A DNA stretch of 64,000 nucleotides, taken from Yinghuangia aomiensis. GTDB taxonomy: Bacteria > Actinomycetota > Actinomycetes > Streptomycetales > Streptomycetaceae. The notes under the pieces were generated by a model. The model saw only the letters and a list, made by a program, of their open reading frames with translations, searched no databases and was not told the origin of the DNA. Within the stretch, counting starts at the first letter, position 1, and every line of letters begins with the position of its first letter. This document shows, in pieces, positions 8,535-17,150 of the stretch. The DNA lies in NCBI RefSeq assembly GCF_039542225.1, contig NZ_BAABHS010000014.1, positions 175,768 through 239,767 of the forward strand. Reading direction: 5' to 3'. A program made the translations under genes and the position numbers.

Positions 8535-8896
8535 CCGCGCGTCTCGCTTCGCTCGCCCACCAGGTCCTCCTCTGCCTGCGACTGCATACCTGTGCCCGTG
8601 CCCACGCCCGGTCCCGCCGTCCACGGCGCCGGGCACGCCGTTCGGCACCCGGCCGCCGGGCGGCGGGCGCACCTCGATCCGGTTCCCCTCCCGGGCGCCG
8701 CCGTTAATTCGGACGACAACACCCCTAGTCAAGTGATAACCGATAGGTGGTTGCCGCCGATTCCCACCCCCCATGCGTGATGTCGGACACGCTGGGCAAT
8801 CGAACATATGCGCTAAGTTCTGCCGCCCCTCCGAACGCCGGTCCGCGGGCGGCCCGCTTCCGGCCCGGCGCCCGGCCACGACCTAGACTTCCCCGC
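8535..8896. other. Divergent mshA / methyltransferase promoter region
   Basis: 362 bp with no gene. It contains an A+T-richer block (8701-8760). TAGACT at 8884-8889 with 7 nt to the ATG at 8897 is a leaderless-type promoter for the rightward gene. AGTCAA at 8727-8732 (TTGACT on the minus strand) may be an mshA -35, but no -10 at proper spacing was found. Confidence 0.5.
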
Positions 8897-9730
8897 ATGG
8901 TCAAGCGCGGCGCCGGGAGTGCACACGGCCCCCGCGCGACGGCGAAACCGACGGGGGTCGTCACCCGCGGCACCACCAACGCCAACCGGCTCCGCCGGAT
9001 CGACCGGTGGGTCGCCGCCGAATACGCCGGGCTGCTCCGTTCGGCCGCGGATCCGCTCGTCGTCGACCTCGGCTACGGCGCCTCCCCCGTCACCACCGTC
9101 GAGTTCCGCCGCCGCCTCGCCGCCGTGCGCGGCGACGTGGACATGGTCGGCATCGAGATCGATCCGGAGCGCGTCGCGGCGGCGCTGCCGTTCGCCGGCC
9201 CCGGACTGTCGTTCGTGCGCGGCGGGTTCGAAGTGCCGCTGCCGGGCAGCCGCAGGCCGGTGCTGATCCGGGCGTTCAACGTGCTGCGCCAATACGGCGA
9301 GGGCGACGTCGCGCAGGCCTGGTCGGTGATGTGCGCAAGGCTCGCGCCGGACGGCGTGCTCGTCGAGGGCACCTGCGACGAACTCGGGCGCTTGGCCACG
9401 TGGGTGGCCGTCGGTGCGGACGCGCGGCCGCGCACGCTCACCCTCGCGGCGCGGCTGGCGACGCTCGGCCGTCCGTCGGATCTGGCCGAACGGCTGCCGA
9501 AGGCGCTCATCCACCGCAACGTGCCGGGCGAGCCGGTGCACGCGTTCCTCACCGCGTTCGACCGCGCGTGGGACACGTTCGCGCCGCTGGCCCCGCTGGG
9601 CGCGCGGCAGCGATGGGCCGCCGCGGTACGGTCGTTGGCGCCGGATTGGCCGGTGCGCACCACGCCGGCGCGGGCGCGCGGCGGCGAAGTGACACTCGAC
9701 TGGGATGCCGTATCCCCCCTGCCGATCTGA
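8897..9730 (+). CDS. Class I SAM-dependent methyltransferase-like protein
   Basis: 277 aa. A Rossmann core is visible: PLVVDLGYGASPVTT as motif I, VGIEIDPERV as motif II, FEVPLPG, then RAFNVLRQYGEGDV and LAPDGVLVEGTCDELG. The substrate is unknown. An ortholog next to mshA is usual in Streptomyces. Apparently leaderless: TAGACT ends 7 nt before ATG 8897; longer in-frame starts upstream would cross that promoter. The basic N-terminus and C-terminal W-rich part show no added domain. Confidence 0.83.
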   Translation: MVKRGAGSAHGPRATAKPTGVVTRGTTNANRLRRIDRWVAAEYAGLLRSAADPLVVDLGYGASPVTTVEFRRRLAAVRGDVDMVGIEIDPERVAAALPFAGPGLSFVRGGFEVPLPGSRRPVLIRAFNVLRQYGEGDVAQAWSVMCARLAPDGVLVEGTCDELGRLATWVAVGADARPRTLTLAARLATLGRPSDLAERLPKALIHRNVPGEPVHAFLTAFDRAWDTFAPLAPLGARQRWAAAVRSLAPDWPVRTTPARARGGEVTLDWDAVSPLPI

Positions 9731-10019
9731 CTGTTCGTCACATCACTGCGCCACTGGACTGCGGGGTAACCCGGCAAAATCCGGCCGCGACACGGATTTT
9801 CCGGCTGCGGTTTATCCGGATTTCACCGGAACCAACCCTTAAAGTATCCGGACGATCACGCAAACTCCTCTGCCGTTCCCTGCCGGAACATGCAAGGATC
9901 CGTCGCTGGAACCGGTTCTCAAGAGCCACCTCCGTCCTCTTGAGAACCGGTTCGACCGCGTTCGGAATCCGAACAGAGGCGCGGCGCGAGCGCATCCGAC
10001 TGATCGGAAGGGTCAGCGC
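9731..10019 (+). promoter_or_regulatory. Leader region of the NlpC/P60 gene with long perfect hairpin
   Basis: 289 bp without a gene. At 9909-9925 and 9937-9953 lies a perfect 17-bp inverted repeat (GAACCGGTTCTCAAGAG and complement) with an 11-nt loop. A smaller TTCGGA/TCCGAA repeat is at 9961-9973. The 5' part (9770-9860) is A+T-richer and probably holds the promoter. No c-di-AMP riboswitch sequence was recognised here. Confidence 0.65.
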
Positions 10020-11480
10020 ATGGCGATACCGGGGGTCCGCCGTCGGCGGCGCATGAGGCGTGCCGCGACCACGGGGGGAGTGGCACTGCTGTGCGCGGTG
10101 CTCTTCGCCGGGCAGGCTGCCGCCGCCCCGGACCCGGGTCAGCAGCCGCTCGAACCGTTCAATCTGGCCACCGTGCAGACGCAGTTGCAGGACCTGTACC
10201 GCCAAGCGGAGCAGGCCACCGAGCGCTACAACGCGAGCAACGAGCGACGCGGCACGCAGCAGGTCAAGGTCAACGACATCCGCGCGGGCATCGTCTGGAC
10301 ACAGCAGCAGATCGCCGAATCCCGCGACGAGATCGGCCGCATCGCCCGTCTGCAGTACACGACGCGCGGCGTCGACCCGCTGATGTCGCTGATGCTGTCC
10401 TCGAACCCGCAGCAATTCCTCCAGCAGGCCCCGACGTTCGCCCGCATCAGCCAGTCGCAGGAAGACACCATCCGGCGGCAGAAGCAGGCCGAGCAGCAGC
10501 TCAAGAACATGCAGAAGAGCGAGGACGCGCAGCTCGCCGAGAGCGCGCGCCTCGAAGAGGAATCGCAAAAGGCCAAGACGGACGTAGAGACGAAGGTCGC
10601 CGAGGCCGAGAAGCTCATCGCCGGCCTGACGCCCGAACAGCTCGCCGCGCTGGAGGCGTTGGACGCCCAGATCGCCAACACCAACAACGCCCAGCTGGCG
10701 CAGTACGGCATACTCACCCGCCCCGACCAGCTCACCACGCCCGCCGCGAAGCAGGCGATCTCGTTCGCGCTGAGCAAGATCGGCATCCCCTACGTGTGGG
10801 GCGGCACCGGCCCGGCCGGCTACGACTGCTCGGGTCTGACCTCGCAGGCGTGGCTGTCCGCCGGCCTGCGGATTCCGCGGACCTCGCAGGAGCAGTGGGC
10901 GCGGCTGCCGCGCGTGCCGGTCTCCGACATGCGGCCCGGCGACCTGATCGTGTACTTCGCGGACGCCAGCCACATCGCGATGTACCTGGGCAACGGCCTG
11001 ATGGTGCACGCGCCGCGGCCGGGCCGCTGGGTCACCATCGCGCAGGCCGGTTCGATGCCGATACTCGGCGTGGTCCGGCCGGACGGCGGCGCGGGCACCG
11101 TGCAGGCACCGCCGGTGCCGAACATGCCCAACGCGCCCAAGCCGTCGAACCCCGGCACGGGCAAACCGAGCACCCCGCCCGCGACGAACACCCCGACCAA
11201 CACCCCGGGCGGCGGGACCACCACGCCCGGCGGCGGCACCACGTCGCCCGGCACCGGCACCCCCGGCACCGAGACGCCGGGCGGGACGGGCACACCCGGC
11301 GGGTCCGGAACCCCGAGCGGCAGCGGCACCCCGAGCGGGTCCGGCACGCCCGGCGGCACCGGCACCCCGTCCGGCACCTCGTCGGCGCCGGACACCACGC
11401 CGCCCGCGACCGGCACCGCGACGCAGAGCGGGGCGAGCGAGAAGTCCACGACCACCGCGACGTCCACGGGCCCGACCTGA
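10020..11480 (+). CDS. Secreted NlpC/P60 peptidoglycan endopeptidase
   Basis: 486 aa. A basic N-terminus and hydrophobic core ending AQAAAA (about residue 36) form a Sec signal peptide. Residues about 45-215 are a long coiled coil. The NlpC/P60 domain (about 243-355) carries catalytic Cys270 in YDCSG, His318 in SHIAMYLG and His330 in MVHAPRPG. The last 120 residues are a Thr/Pro/Gly/Ser repeat tail, probably spanning the wall. RipA-like enzymes of this design cut stem-peptide bonds for cell separation. It is monocistronic, with a terminator behind it. Confidence 0.93.
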   Translation: MAIPGVRRRRRMRRAATTGGVALLCAVLFAGQAAAAPDPGQQPLEPFNLATVQTQLQDLYRQAEQATERYNASNERRGTQQVKVNDIRAGIVWTQQQIAESRDEIGRIARLQYTTRGVDPLMSLMLSSNPQQFLQQAPTFARISQSQEDTIRRQKQAEQQLKNMQKSEDAQLAESARLEEESQKAKTDVETKVAEAEKLIAGLTPEQLAALEALDAQIANTNNAQLAQYGILTRPDQLTTPAAKQAISFALSKIGIPYVWGGTGPAGYDCSGLTSQAWLSAGLRIPRTSQEQWARLPRVPVSDMRPGDLIVYFADASHIAMYLGNGLMVHAPRPGRWVTIAQAGSMPILGVVRPDGGAGTVQAPPVPNMPNAPKPSNPGTGKPSTPPATNTPTNTPGGGTTTPGGGTTSPGTGTPGTETPGGTGTPGGSGTPSGSGTPSGSGTPGGTGTPSGTSSAPDTTPPATGTATQSGASEKSTTTATSTGPT

Positions 11481-11537
11481 TCCCGGTCGCCCGGCGCTCC
11501 CGCGCCGGGCGGGGAGCCCCTAGGATCGACGCACGCG

Positions 11538-11575
11538 AAAGGCCGGAGCACCCTCGGGGGGTGTTCCGGCCTTTT
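11538..11575 (+). terminator. Terminator of the NlpC/P60 gene
   Basis: 15-bp stem (one G-U pair) AAAGGCCGGAGCACC at 11538-11552 with 11560-11574, ending in TTTT. It also faces the convergent DUF2516 gene. Confidence 0.85.
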
Positions 11576-11627
11576 CACGTGCTCCGTTGCGCGCCCGGTG
11601 GTGTTCCGCGGCGGGGCCGCGGGCGGG

Positions 11628-11969
11628 TCACCAGGGGCCGTACGGTCCCATCCGACCGCCGCCGCGGCGGCCGTTGCCGACCTCCTTGAGCGCCGGACGC
11701 ACGTCGACCATGTAGACGATCGCCGCGATGATCCCGGCGATCACCCCGATCAGCGAGCCGAGCAGCAGGTCCCACGCGACCGCGGCACCCAGGATGACCA
11801 ACCAGAAGACCTTCTTCTGCTTGTCCGCGGCCCGGTACGCGTCCTCGCGCCGGAACGCCGCGTCGACGAAGCAGAACACCTTGAACAGGAGCAGGCCGAG
11901 GAAGAGCCACGCGACCACGTTCCCGAACGTGCTCAGCAGCACCCCGCCGGCCAGAACCTGACCCGGCAT
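11628..11969 (-). CDS. DUF2516 small membrane protein
   Basis: 113 aa. Two to three membrane segments (about 8-30, 54-72, 74-92), the central motif AADKQKKVFWLVILG characteristic of DUF2516, then a Gly/Arg-rich cytoplasmic tail. ATG 11969 is preceded by GGAGGAAC. It is the third gene of an XRE-HBHA-DUF2516 block matching the order of Rv0474-Rv0476 in Mycobacterium tuberculosis; function is unknown. Confidence 0.85.
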   Translation of the reverse strand: MPGQVLAGGVLLSTFGNVVAWLFLGLLLFKVFCFVDAAFRREDAYRAADKQKKVFWLVILGAAVAWDLLLGSLIGVIAGIIAAIVYMVDVRPALKEVGNGRRGGGRMGPYGPW

Positions 11970-12114
11970 CGTTCCTCCTCCACCACCGTCGTCGTCTTCC
12001 GGATCCGGCCGGACGGCCCGGTCCCGGACCCGAAGGGCGCTCGCGCACCCCCGGTGCCGCCAGTCTCGCACGGCGGCGCACCGGACGGGACCATGCGCGG
12101 CCGCCCGCCCGCGG

Positions 12115-12693
12115 TCACTCGGCCGGCGGCGGGGTCTTCTTCGCGGGGCGCTTCGCGGGCGCCTTGCGGGCGGCCGGCTTGGCCGGCTTCGGTGCGGGCG
12201 CAGCGGCGGGCTCAGTGGCCGCGGGCGGCTGCGCGACGGCCGGCCGCGGCGCGGCAGCCGCGTCGTCCTGGGTGCCCAGGCGCTCCTCGACGATCTTCTG
12301 GCCGCGGGCGGCGAGTTCGGCGTAGATCTCGCGGAGGCGCTCGGCGTAGTCGCCGGCCTTGCCGTACTGGGTCTCGACCTGCACGCGCGCCTTGCCGTAC
12401 TGCGTCTTGGCGAAGTCCTGCACGTCGTTCGCGGTGCCCGCGACCTTCTCGCGGATCACCTTCGGGTCGGTCGGCACCGCCGACACGTCGAACTTCGGCA
12501 TCTCGAACTTCGGCACGTCGATCTTGGTGGCCTTCAGCTTCGCGACGTCGAGCTTCGGCGCCTTCGCGGCGATGCCCGCCACCTGCTCGGGCACCCCGCG
12601 GATCTTCTCGACGGCGAGGTCACCCGCGCCGACGACCGCGTGGAAGGGGGTGCTGTCCGCCAGGGTCTTCCTGATGTCCGTGGCAATCGCCAT
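12115..12693 (-). CDS. Heparin-binding hemagglutinin-like protein
   Basis: 192 aa. An N-terminal helical domain (TDIRKTLADSTPFHAVVGAGDLAVEKI), a middle region with repeated D/KFxxPK units, a long amphipathic helix (about 90-130) and a C-terminal Lys/Pro/Ala-rich tail (about 165-190) like the heparin- and glycan-binding tail of mycobacterial HBHA. In a saprophyte it is more likely a surface or membrane-remodelling protein than an adhesin. It follows the XRE gene by 9 bp, so they form one operon. Confidence 0.85.
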   Translation of the reverse strand: MAIATDIRKTLADSTPFHAVVGAGDLAVEKIRGVPEQVAGIAAKAPKLDVAKLKATKIDVPKFEMPKFDVSAVPTDPKVIREKVAGTANDVQDFAKTQYGKARVQVETQYGKAGDYAERLREIYAELAARGQKIVEERLGTQDDAAAAPRPAVAQPPAATEPAAAPAPKPAKPAARKAPAKRPAKKTPPPAE

Positions 12694-12702
12694 GGTGTTT
12701 CC

Positions 12703-13119
12703 TCACTCCTCGGGGTCGAGGCCGTCCTGCGCGTTCGGGTGAGCGGCGGCCTGCACGTCCGCCACGGCGTTCTCTTTGCGAAACGCCTCGTAGATCTCCA
12801 GCAGCACGCGTTTCTGCCGTTCGCTGATGTGCGAGTCGGCGAGTATCGCGGTCTGCACCTCGCGAACGCCCTCGGGGCGCTCTTCGAGGATCCCGGCCTG
12901 CACGTACAACGTCTCCGCGGAGATCCGCAGCGCCTTCGCGATCTGCTGGAGGATCTCCGCGCTCGGCCGCCGCAACCCGCGCTCGATCTGGCTCAGGTAC
13001 GGATTCGACACGCCCGCCGCGTCGGCGAGCTGCCGCAGCGAGTACTGCGCACTGCGCCGCTGCTCGCGGATGTACTCGCCCAGCGATCCCACATTCAGGC
13101 CGGCCATGCCGTCCACCAT
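12703..13119 (-). CDS. XRE-family regulator of the HBHA block
   Basis: 138 aa. Helix-turn-helix at about 15-70 (YSLRQLADAAGVSNPYLSQIERGLRRPSAEIL), then ALRISAETLYVQAG and a helical C-terminus. Two starts are possible: ATG 13119 (nearly leaderless, -10 ATGCTA complement at 13129-13134) or ATG 13107 (MAGLNVG, the usual family start). A perfect palindrome at 13139-13159 overlaps the promoter, pointing to autoregulation of this operon. Homologous to Rv0474 by position and sequence pattern. Confidence 0.9.
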   Translation of the reverse strand: MVDGMAGLNVGSLGEYIREQRRSAQYSLRQLADAAGVSNPYLSQIERGLRRPSAEILQQIAKALRISAETLYVQAGILEERPEGVREVQTAILADSHISERQKRVLLEIYEAFRKENAVADVQAAAHPNAQDGLDPEE

Positions 13120-13138
13120 GCCTCGCCGATGCTAACTT

Positions 13139-13159
13139 TTGCAAGCAGGTTGCTTGCAA
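13139..13159. promoter_or_regulatory. Probable operator of the XRE regulator
   Basis: TTGCAAGC (13139-13146), 5-bp spacer AGGTT, GCTTGCAA (13152-13159): a perfect inverted repeat starting 20 bp upstream of the regulator's first start codon and next to its predicted -10 box. Confidence 0.65.
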
Positions 13160-13226
13160 CTGTACGAGGTGTCGCGGCCGGCGGACCCGGGAGACGGAGA
13201 GGGACGCGTGGCCCTGGCGTCGCCCC

Positions 13227-13679
13227 ATGCCTTCCGAAGAGACCGGCACCGACGCAACCGCGGGCGTCACCCTTCGCTGCGCCGACGACCCGCTCGTGGA
13301 GGTGCGCTTCCGGGACCGCACCGGCTTCGTCCCCGACTCCGTCCACTACGCCGTCGAGCTGCGGGCACCGGGCCTGGCCGCCCGACTGGACGACATCGTG
13401 GCCTGGCCCGCGTCGGGCGACCTCGGCGCGTTCCTGGCCGCGCTCGCGCACGACTTCCGCGGCTGGACGGGCGAGCGCACCTGGCGCACCACGGACCGGG
13501 ATCTCGCGCTCACCGCGGTGTTCCGGTCCCGCGGCCACGTCGGCATCACCTGGACGGTACGGCCCTGGCGGTCGGCGGACGGCGCCTGGAGTGCATCGGC
13601 CACGACGTGGCTGGAGGCGGGCGAGCAGCTGTCCGCCGCGGCGGACGACATCGGCCGGTTCCTCGCCCCGGACCGGTGA
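13227..13679 (+). CDS. DUF6228 family protein
   Basis: 150 aa soluble protein. The pattern FLAALAHDFRGWTGERTW, HVGITWTVRPW and ATTWLEAGEQL fits DUF6228, a small family common in Streptomyces with no known function. It is divergent from the XRE regulator. No strong ribosome binding site is visible before ATG 13227. Confidence 0.75.
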   Translation: MPSEETGTDATAGVTLRCADDPLVEVRFRDRTGFVPDSVHYAVELRAPGLAARLDDIVAWPASGDLGAFLAALAHDFRGWTGERTWRTTDRDLALTAVFRSRGHVGITWTVRPWRSADGAWSASATTWLEAGEQLSAAADDIGRFLAPDR

Positions 13680-13736
13680 CGGCCACCACCGCGAAGCCGC
13701 CGGCCCCGCACCCGGGTCCGGGACCGCCGCGGCCCG

Positions 13737-14750
13737 TCAGAGCCTCGCGCGCATGCTCTCGCAGACGCCGTGGACCCCGCTGACCGTGTGCGTCGCCCCC
13801 GCCGTGCGGAGCGTGCCGGTGTAGGTGCCGAAGGCCTGGAAGTAGTCGATGGCCAGGATCCCGAGCTGGTGTTCGACCACCTTGCGGCCCTCGGGTTCGA
13901 AGAGCACGTCCAGGCGGCCGTCCGCGGAGCGGATCCGCCACGGCGCGGCCGGGTCGTCGGACTCCGGGGTGAAGGTGATGTCGGCGAGGGGTTCGGCCGC
14001 CGTCGGCGACCAGATGCAGGACTCCTCCTGCTCGCCGGGGACTTCCGCACGGTCGGCGAAATTCGCACCCACCACGCCCGCGGCGCTGGGCGCCGCGAAA
14101 GTCCCCCACAGCCACGACGTGCGGTACGGGAGCAGCGACTTGTGCTCGTCGAGGATCGCCAGGTCGTGCTCCCCGTCGAACACGACCTCCGCGTCGCCCA
14201 CCCGCAGCGTGCCCTCCACCGGGAACACCGCCTTGTGCGTGTACATCCGCCCGCCTCCCGGCAGCCGCGAACTCACCGACAGCGGAGCCGTCGCGGCCGC
14301 CGCGTCGAGTTCCAGTTCGCCGGAGACCGCCGGTGCCTTGGCCGTCGCCGCGATGTCGAAGCGCAGCCGGTGGCGGCCGGACGCCTGGGCGAACTCGTAC
14401 GCGAGCGCGTAGCCGCCGCGCCGGAACGCGCACCGGCTGCCGCCGAGCAGGTCCGCGGGCAGGCCGAGCGATCCGCCGCGTGCGTTGGCCGCGTGCTGGT
14501 GCAGCGCGCCGCGGGCCCGGTCGTAGGCGTAGAACTCCGAACTGGCGAGGTAGTGCGCGTCCTGCATGATCAGCGACGCGTACCAGTCCGGGTGCAGCAA
14601 CGTGAAACCGATCCACTCCTTGAGCCGGAGGCCGCGCAGCACGCGCGTGAGGCCGCCGAATTCGTCGAGCGGGTTGACGTTCGCGGGCCGCGCGCCGAAG
14701 CGGCCGTAGTGGCGAGTTCCGGCGTCGACGAGGTTGCGCGGATCAGGCAT
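13737..14750 (-). CDS. DUF2804 domain protein
   Basis: 337 aa. The fold is beta-rich, with LKEWIGFTLLHPDWYASLIMQDAHYLAS near the N-terminus, a central DEHKSLLPYRTSWLWGTF and a C-terminal GTYTGTL...GVHGVCESM stretch, all hallmarks of DUF2804 (lipocalin-like; related to AttH/hydroxyneurosporene synthase folds). No enzyme activity is established. It ends convergently with the DUF6228 gene and is preceded by the asparaginase stop, 66 bp away. Confidence 0.82.
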   Translation of the reverse strand: MPDPRNLVDAGTRHYGRFGARPANVNPLDEFGGLTRVLRGLRLKEWIGFTLLHPDWYASLIMQDAHYLASSEFYAYDRARGALHQHAANARGGSLGLPADLLGGSRCAFRRGGYALAYEFAQASGRHRLRFDIAATAKAPAVSGELELDAAAATAPLSVSSRLPGGGRMYTHKAVFPVEGTLRVGDAEVVFDGEHDLAILDEHKSLLPYRTSWLWGTFAAPSAAGVVGANFADRAEVPGEQEESCIWSPTAAEPLADITFTPESDDPAAPWRIRSADGRLDVLFEPEGRKVVEHQLGILAIDYFQAFGTYTGTLRTAGATHTVSGVHGVCESMRARL

Positions 14751-14816
14751 GGCGGAAGCCTGCCCCGCGCCGCACTCGGCGTCAACGGATGCCGCGGCCT
14801 CCGGCGGACCGTCCGG

Positions 14817-15851
14817 TCAGAACGCCGCGCGGATCGCACCGACCGGGTGCGGGCCGCCGTACAGCGGGAGTTCGGCAAGCTCGGCGAGCACCGGCGCGTC
14901 CACGCCGAGCCGGCGCAGCGCCGCGGCGAGGATCGGGCCGAGAGTGCGCACCGACCCGTCGTCGACCTTGAACGCCAGCGCCCGGCCGTCCGGCAGGGCC
15001 ACGGCCTGGACCGCTTCGGCGCCCATCTTGGCGACGACCCCGGGAATGCCGCGCATGACGCGGGTGTCGACGCGGCCGGTCCCGGCCACGTACTCGGGGT
15101 GTGCGCGCATCGCCGCGGCCACCCGCGACTGCGGCGTGCCCGCGCACGACGCGGCGATCGCCCGGTAAAGCCGGGCCAGCCCGGTCAGGCTCAGCGCCGG
15201 GACGGGCGCCCCGCAGCCGTCCACGCCCAGGTGCGCGATCCGCTCGTCGGCCAGCTCCTCGACGGTCCGCAGCACCAGTTGCTGGAGCGGATGCACCGGG
15301 TCGAGGTACGAGTGCGTGTCCCACCCGTTGACCACGCACGCGGCCAGCCACGCGGCGTGCTTGCCCGAGCAGTTCATGACCAGCGGATCGGGCTGCCCGC
15401 CCGCGCGCAGGTACTGCTCGCATGCGGCTTCGCCGAACGGGAGCTGCGGCGGAGTGCGCAGCGCGCCCGCGTCCAGCCCCGCGGCGGCGAGGATCTTGCG
15501 TACGCCGTCCAGGTGGAACGGCTCGCCCGAATGGCTCGCCGCGGCCAGCGCCAGCAGTTCCCCGTCCAGCTCCACCCCGGCCCGCAGCGCCGCGACGGCC
15601 TGCGCGGGCTTGGCCGACGACCGCGGGAACACCGGGCGGTCCACGTCGCCGAGCGCGAACGCCACCGACCCGTCCGCGTCCAGCGCCACCAGCGCGCCGC
15701 GGTGCCGCCCCTCGACGAACCCCGAACGCACCACTTCGGCCAGCACCGGCGGCGCGTCCTCGGGGAAGCGGTCCGCGCCGGGCCCCGACGCCGCCGCGGG
15801 CACGGCGGCTATCGCGGACTCCGGGGAACCTGGGGACGGCGGAACGGTCAT
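14817..15851 (-). CDS. Asparaginase, type II Rhizobium-like family
   Basis: 344 aa. Hydrolyses asparagine to aspartate and ammonia. Motifs RSSAKPAQA (catalytic Ser-Lys pair), NCSGKHAAWLAAC and VDGCGAPVPALSL identify the ReAV-like asparaginase II family, unrelated to the AnsA/AnsB fold. ATG 15851 is chosen with GAGAG upstream; the extended frame start at 15941 adds 30 improbable residues. No signal peptide, so cytoplasmic. Confidence 0.88.
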   Translation of the reverse strand: MTVPPSPGSPESAIAAVPAAASGPGADRFPEDAPPVLAEVVRSGFVEGRHRGALVALDADGSVAFALGDVDRPVFPRSSAKPAQAVAALRAGVELDGELLALAAASHSGEPFHLDGVRKILAAAGLDAGALRTPPQLPFGEAACEQYLRAGGQPDPLVMNCSGKHAAWLAACVVNGWDTHSYLDPVHPLQQLVLRTVEELADERIAHLGVDGCGAPVPALSLTGLARLYRAIAASCAGTPQSRVAAAMRAHPEYVAGTGRVDTRVMRGIPGVVAKMGAEAVQAVALPDGRALAFKVDDGSVRTLGPILAAALRRLGVDAPVLAELAELPLYGGPHPVGAIRAAF

Positions 15852-15956
15852 GGACGGACGCTCTCTCGGGGACAAGATCGGCACGGTCGGCGCGCCCGCG
15901 GACGCACGGTCCGCGGCGCGGAGGCCGGCCCCGCCGCCCACTGCCCGGACCGCCGG

Positions 15957-16520
15957 TCAGCGGCCGGAGAGCAGGTCGTCGACCCTGGCCTCCCCTTCAC
16001 GGTACCTGCGCGCGATCTCCGCGCCGCATTGGTCGGCCACCCGCTGGAGTTCCTGGCGGCGCGCCGACACCTCGTGCTCGTATCCCGTCAGCCGGTCCAG
16101 CGCGGCCAGCAGCCCGGCGTCGTCCAGCGCCGGCAGGTCGGACCACTCGACATCGGCCAGCACCCGCTCGATGCGCTGCCGGTACCGCGACGTCCCCGGC
16201 GGATGCACCGTGACGTGCCGGGCGCCGCCGCGCGCGGGCGCGGGCGTCTCGGACAGGATTTCCGACAACTGCTCCATCACCGGCGCCGGCCCGCCCGCCG
16301 CCGGGTCCCGGCGACGCGCCGACTCGGCGCGCAGGATGTCGATGCGTCCCTGGAGCAGCCGCCGCAGATACGACAGGTCGCTCTCCTCCAGCTGCGCCTC
16401 GCGGCGCAGCGTGCGCACCGTGGCGAGGTCGAGCGCGCGCACCGCCTCGGGCGACGGCACGGCCGGCACGCCTTCGGAGCGCGGCGCGGACGGCTTCAGC
16501 GGGTCTGCCATGAGACGCAT
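15957..16520 (-). CDS. rsiG: RsiG-type c-di-GMP-dependent anti-sigma factor
   Basis: 187 aa from ATG 16520 (ATG 16511 also possible). Two antiparallel helices each carry the signature E(X)3S(X)2R(X)3Q(X)3D: E46-S50-R53-Q57-D61 and E148-S152-R155-Q159-D163. In Streptomyces venezuelae RsiG uses these two motifs to bind a c-di-GMP dimer and then holds the sporulation sigma factor WhiG. The intact double motif predicts the same role here: blocking spore formation while c-di-GMP is high. whiG is not in this window. Divergent from dtd, 104 bp apart. Confidence 0.86.
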   Translation of the reverse strand: MRLMADPLKPSAPRSEGVPAVPSPEAVRALDLATVRTLRREAQLEESDLSYLRRLLQGRIDILRAESARRRDPAAGGPAPVMEQLSEILSETPAPARGGARHVTVHPPGTSRYRQRIERVLADVEWSDLPALDDAGLLAALDRLTGYEHEVSARRQELQRVADQCGAEIARRYREGEARVDDLLSGR

Positions 16521-16624
16521 CGTGCCACGCCCCGCCGACCCGCGCGTGCCGCGCGCGGGCGATTGGCCCCGGACGGGTCGGGACCAACCGTCCGTCCGCG
16601 CGAAGGGCCCGGGACAATGGGCGC

Positions 16625-17050
16625 ATGCGAGCAGTCGTACAGCGTGTCTCCGAAGCATCCGTGACGGTCGGCGGCGAGGTCGTCGGGTCGATCCTCGGCC
16701 CGGGCCTCTGCGTCCTGGTCGGCGTCACCCACGACGACACCCGCGAGCACGCCAAGCGGCTCGCCGCGAAACTGTGGAGCCTGCGCATCCTCGACGGCGA
16801 GAAGTCCTGCTCCGACCTCGGCGCCCCGCTCCTGGTCGTCAGCCAGTTCACGCTCTACGGAAACGCGGCCAAGGGCCGCCGCCCCACCTGGAACGCCGCC
16901 GCGCCGGGCGAGGTCGCCGAGCCGATGGTCGACGCGGTCGTCGCAGAACTGCGCGCGCTCGGCGCCCACGTGGAGACCGGCGTCTTCGGCGCCGACATGA
17001 AGGTCGGGCTGGTCAACGACGGGCCGATCACCCTGGTCCTGGACATCTGA
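16625..17050 (+). CDS. dtd: D-aminoacyl-tRNA deacylase
   Basis: 141 aa. It frees tRNAs from D-amino acids and mischarged glycine. The start MRAVVQRVSEASVTV, the SQFTLYG active-site segment and the VNDGPITLVLD end are canonical Dtd. Apparently leaderless: GACAAT at 16613-16618 is followed by 6 nt and ATG. Confidence 0.96.
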   Translation: MRAVVQRVSEASVTVGGEVVGSILGPGLCVLVGVTHDDTREHAKRLAAKLWSLRILDGEKSCSDLGAPLLVVSQFTLYGNAAKGRRPTWNAAAPGEVAEPMVDAVVAELRALGAHVETGVFGADMKVGLVNDGPITLVLDI

Positions 17051-17150
17051 CCACCGCCGCACGCGGCGCCGCGGTACATCGGCTCGCAGCTGCGCCCAGT
17101 TTTGGCAAACGACTCCACGGTTACCCTTTGCAAGACTTCATAATCGGATC

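Noticed and set aside
9731..10019. c-di-AMP riboswitch before the NlpC/P60 gene
   Set aside because: Expected for this gene type, but the conserved ydaO blocks are absent.
13770..16664. 964-aa plus-strand open frame
   Set aside because: Antisense shadow of the DUF2804, asparaginase and rsiG genes.
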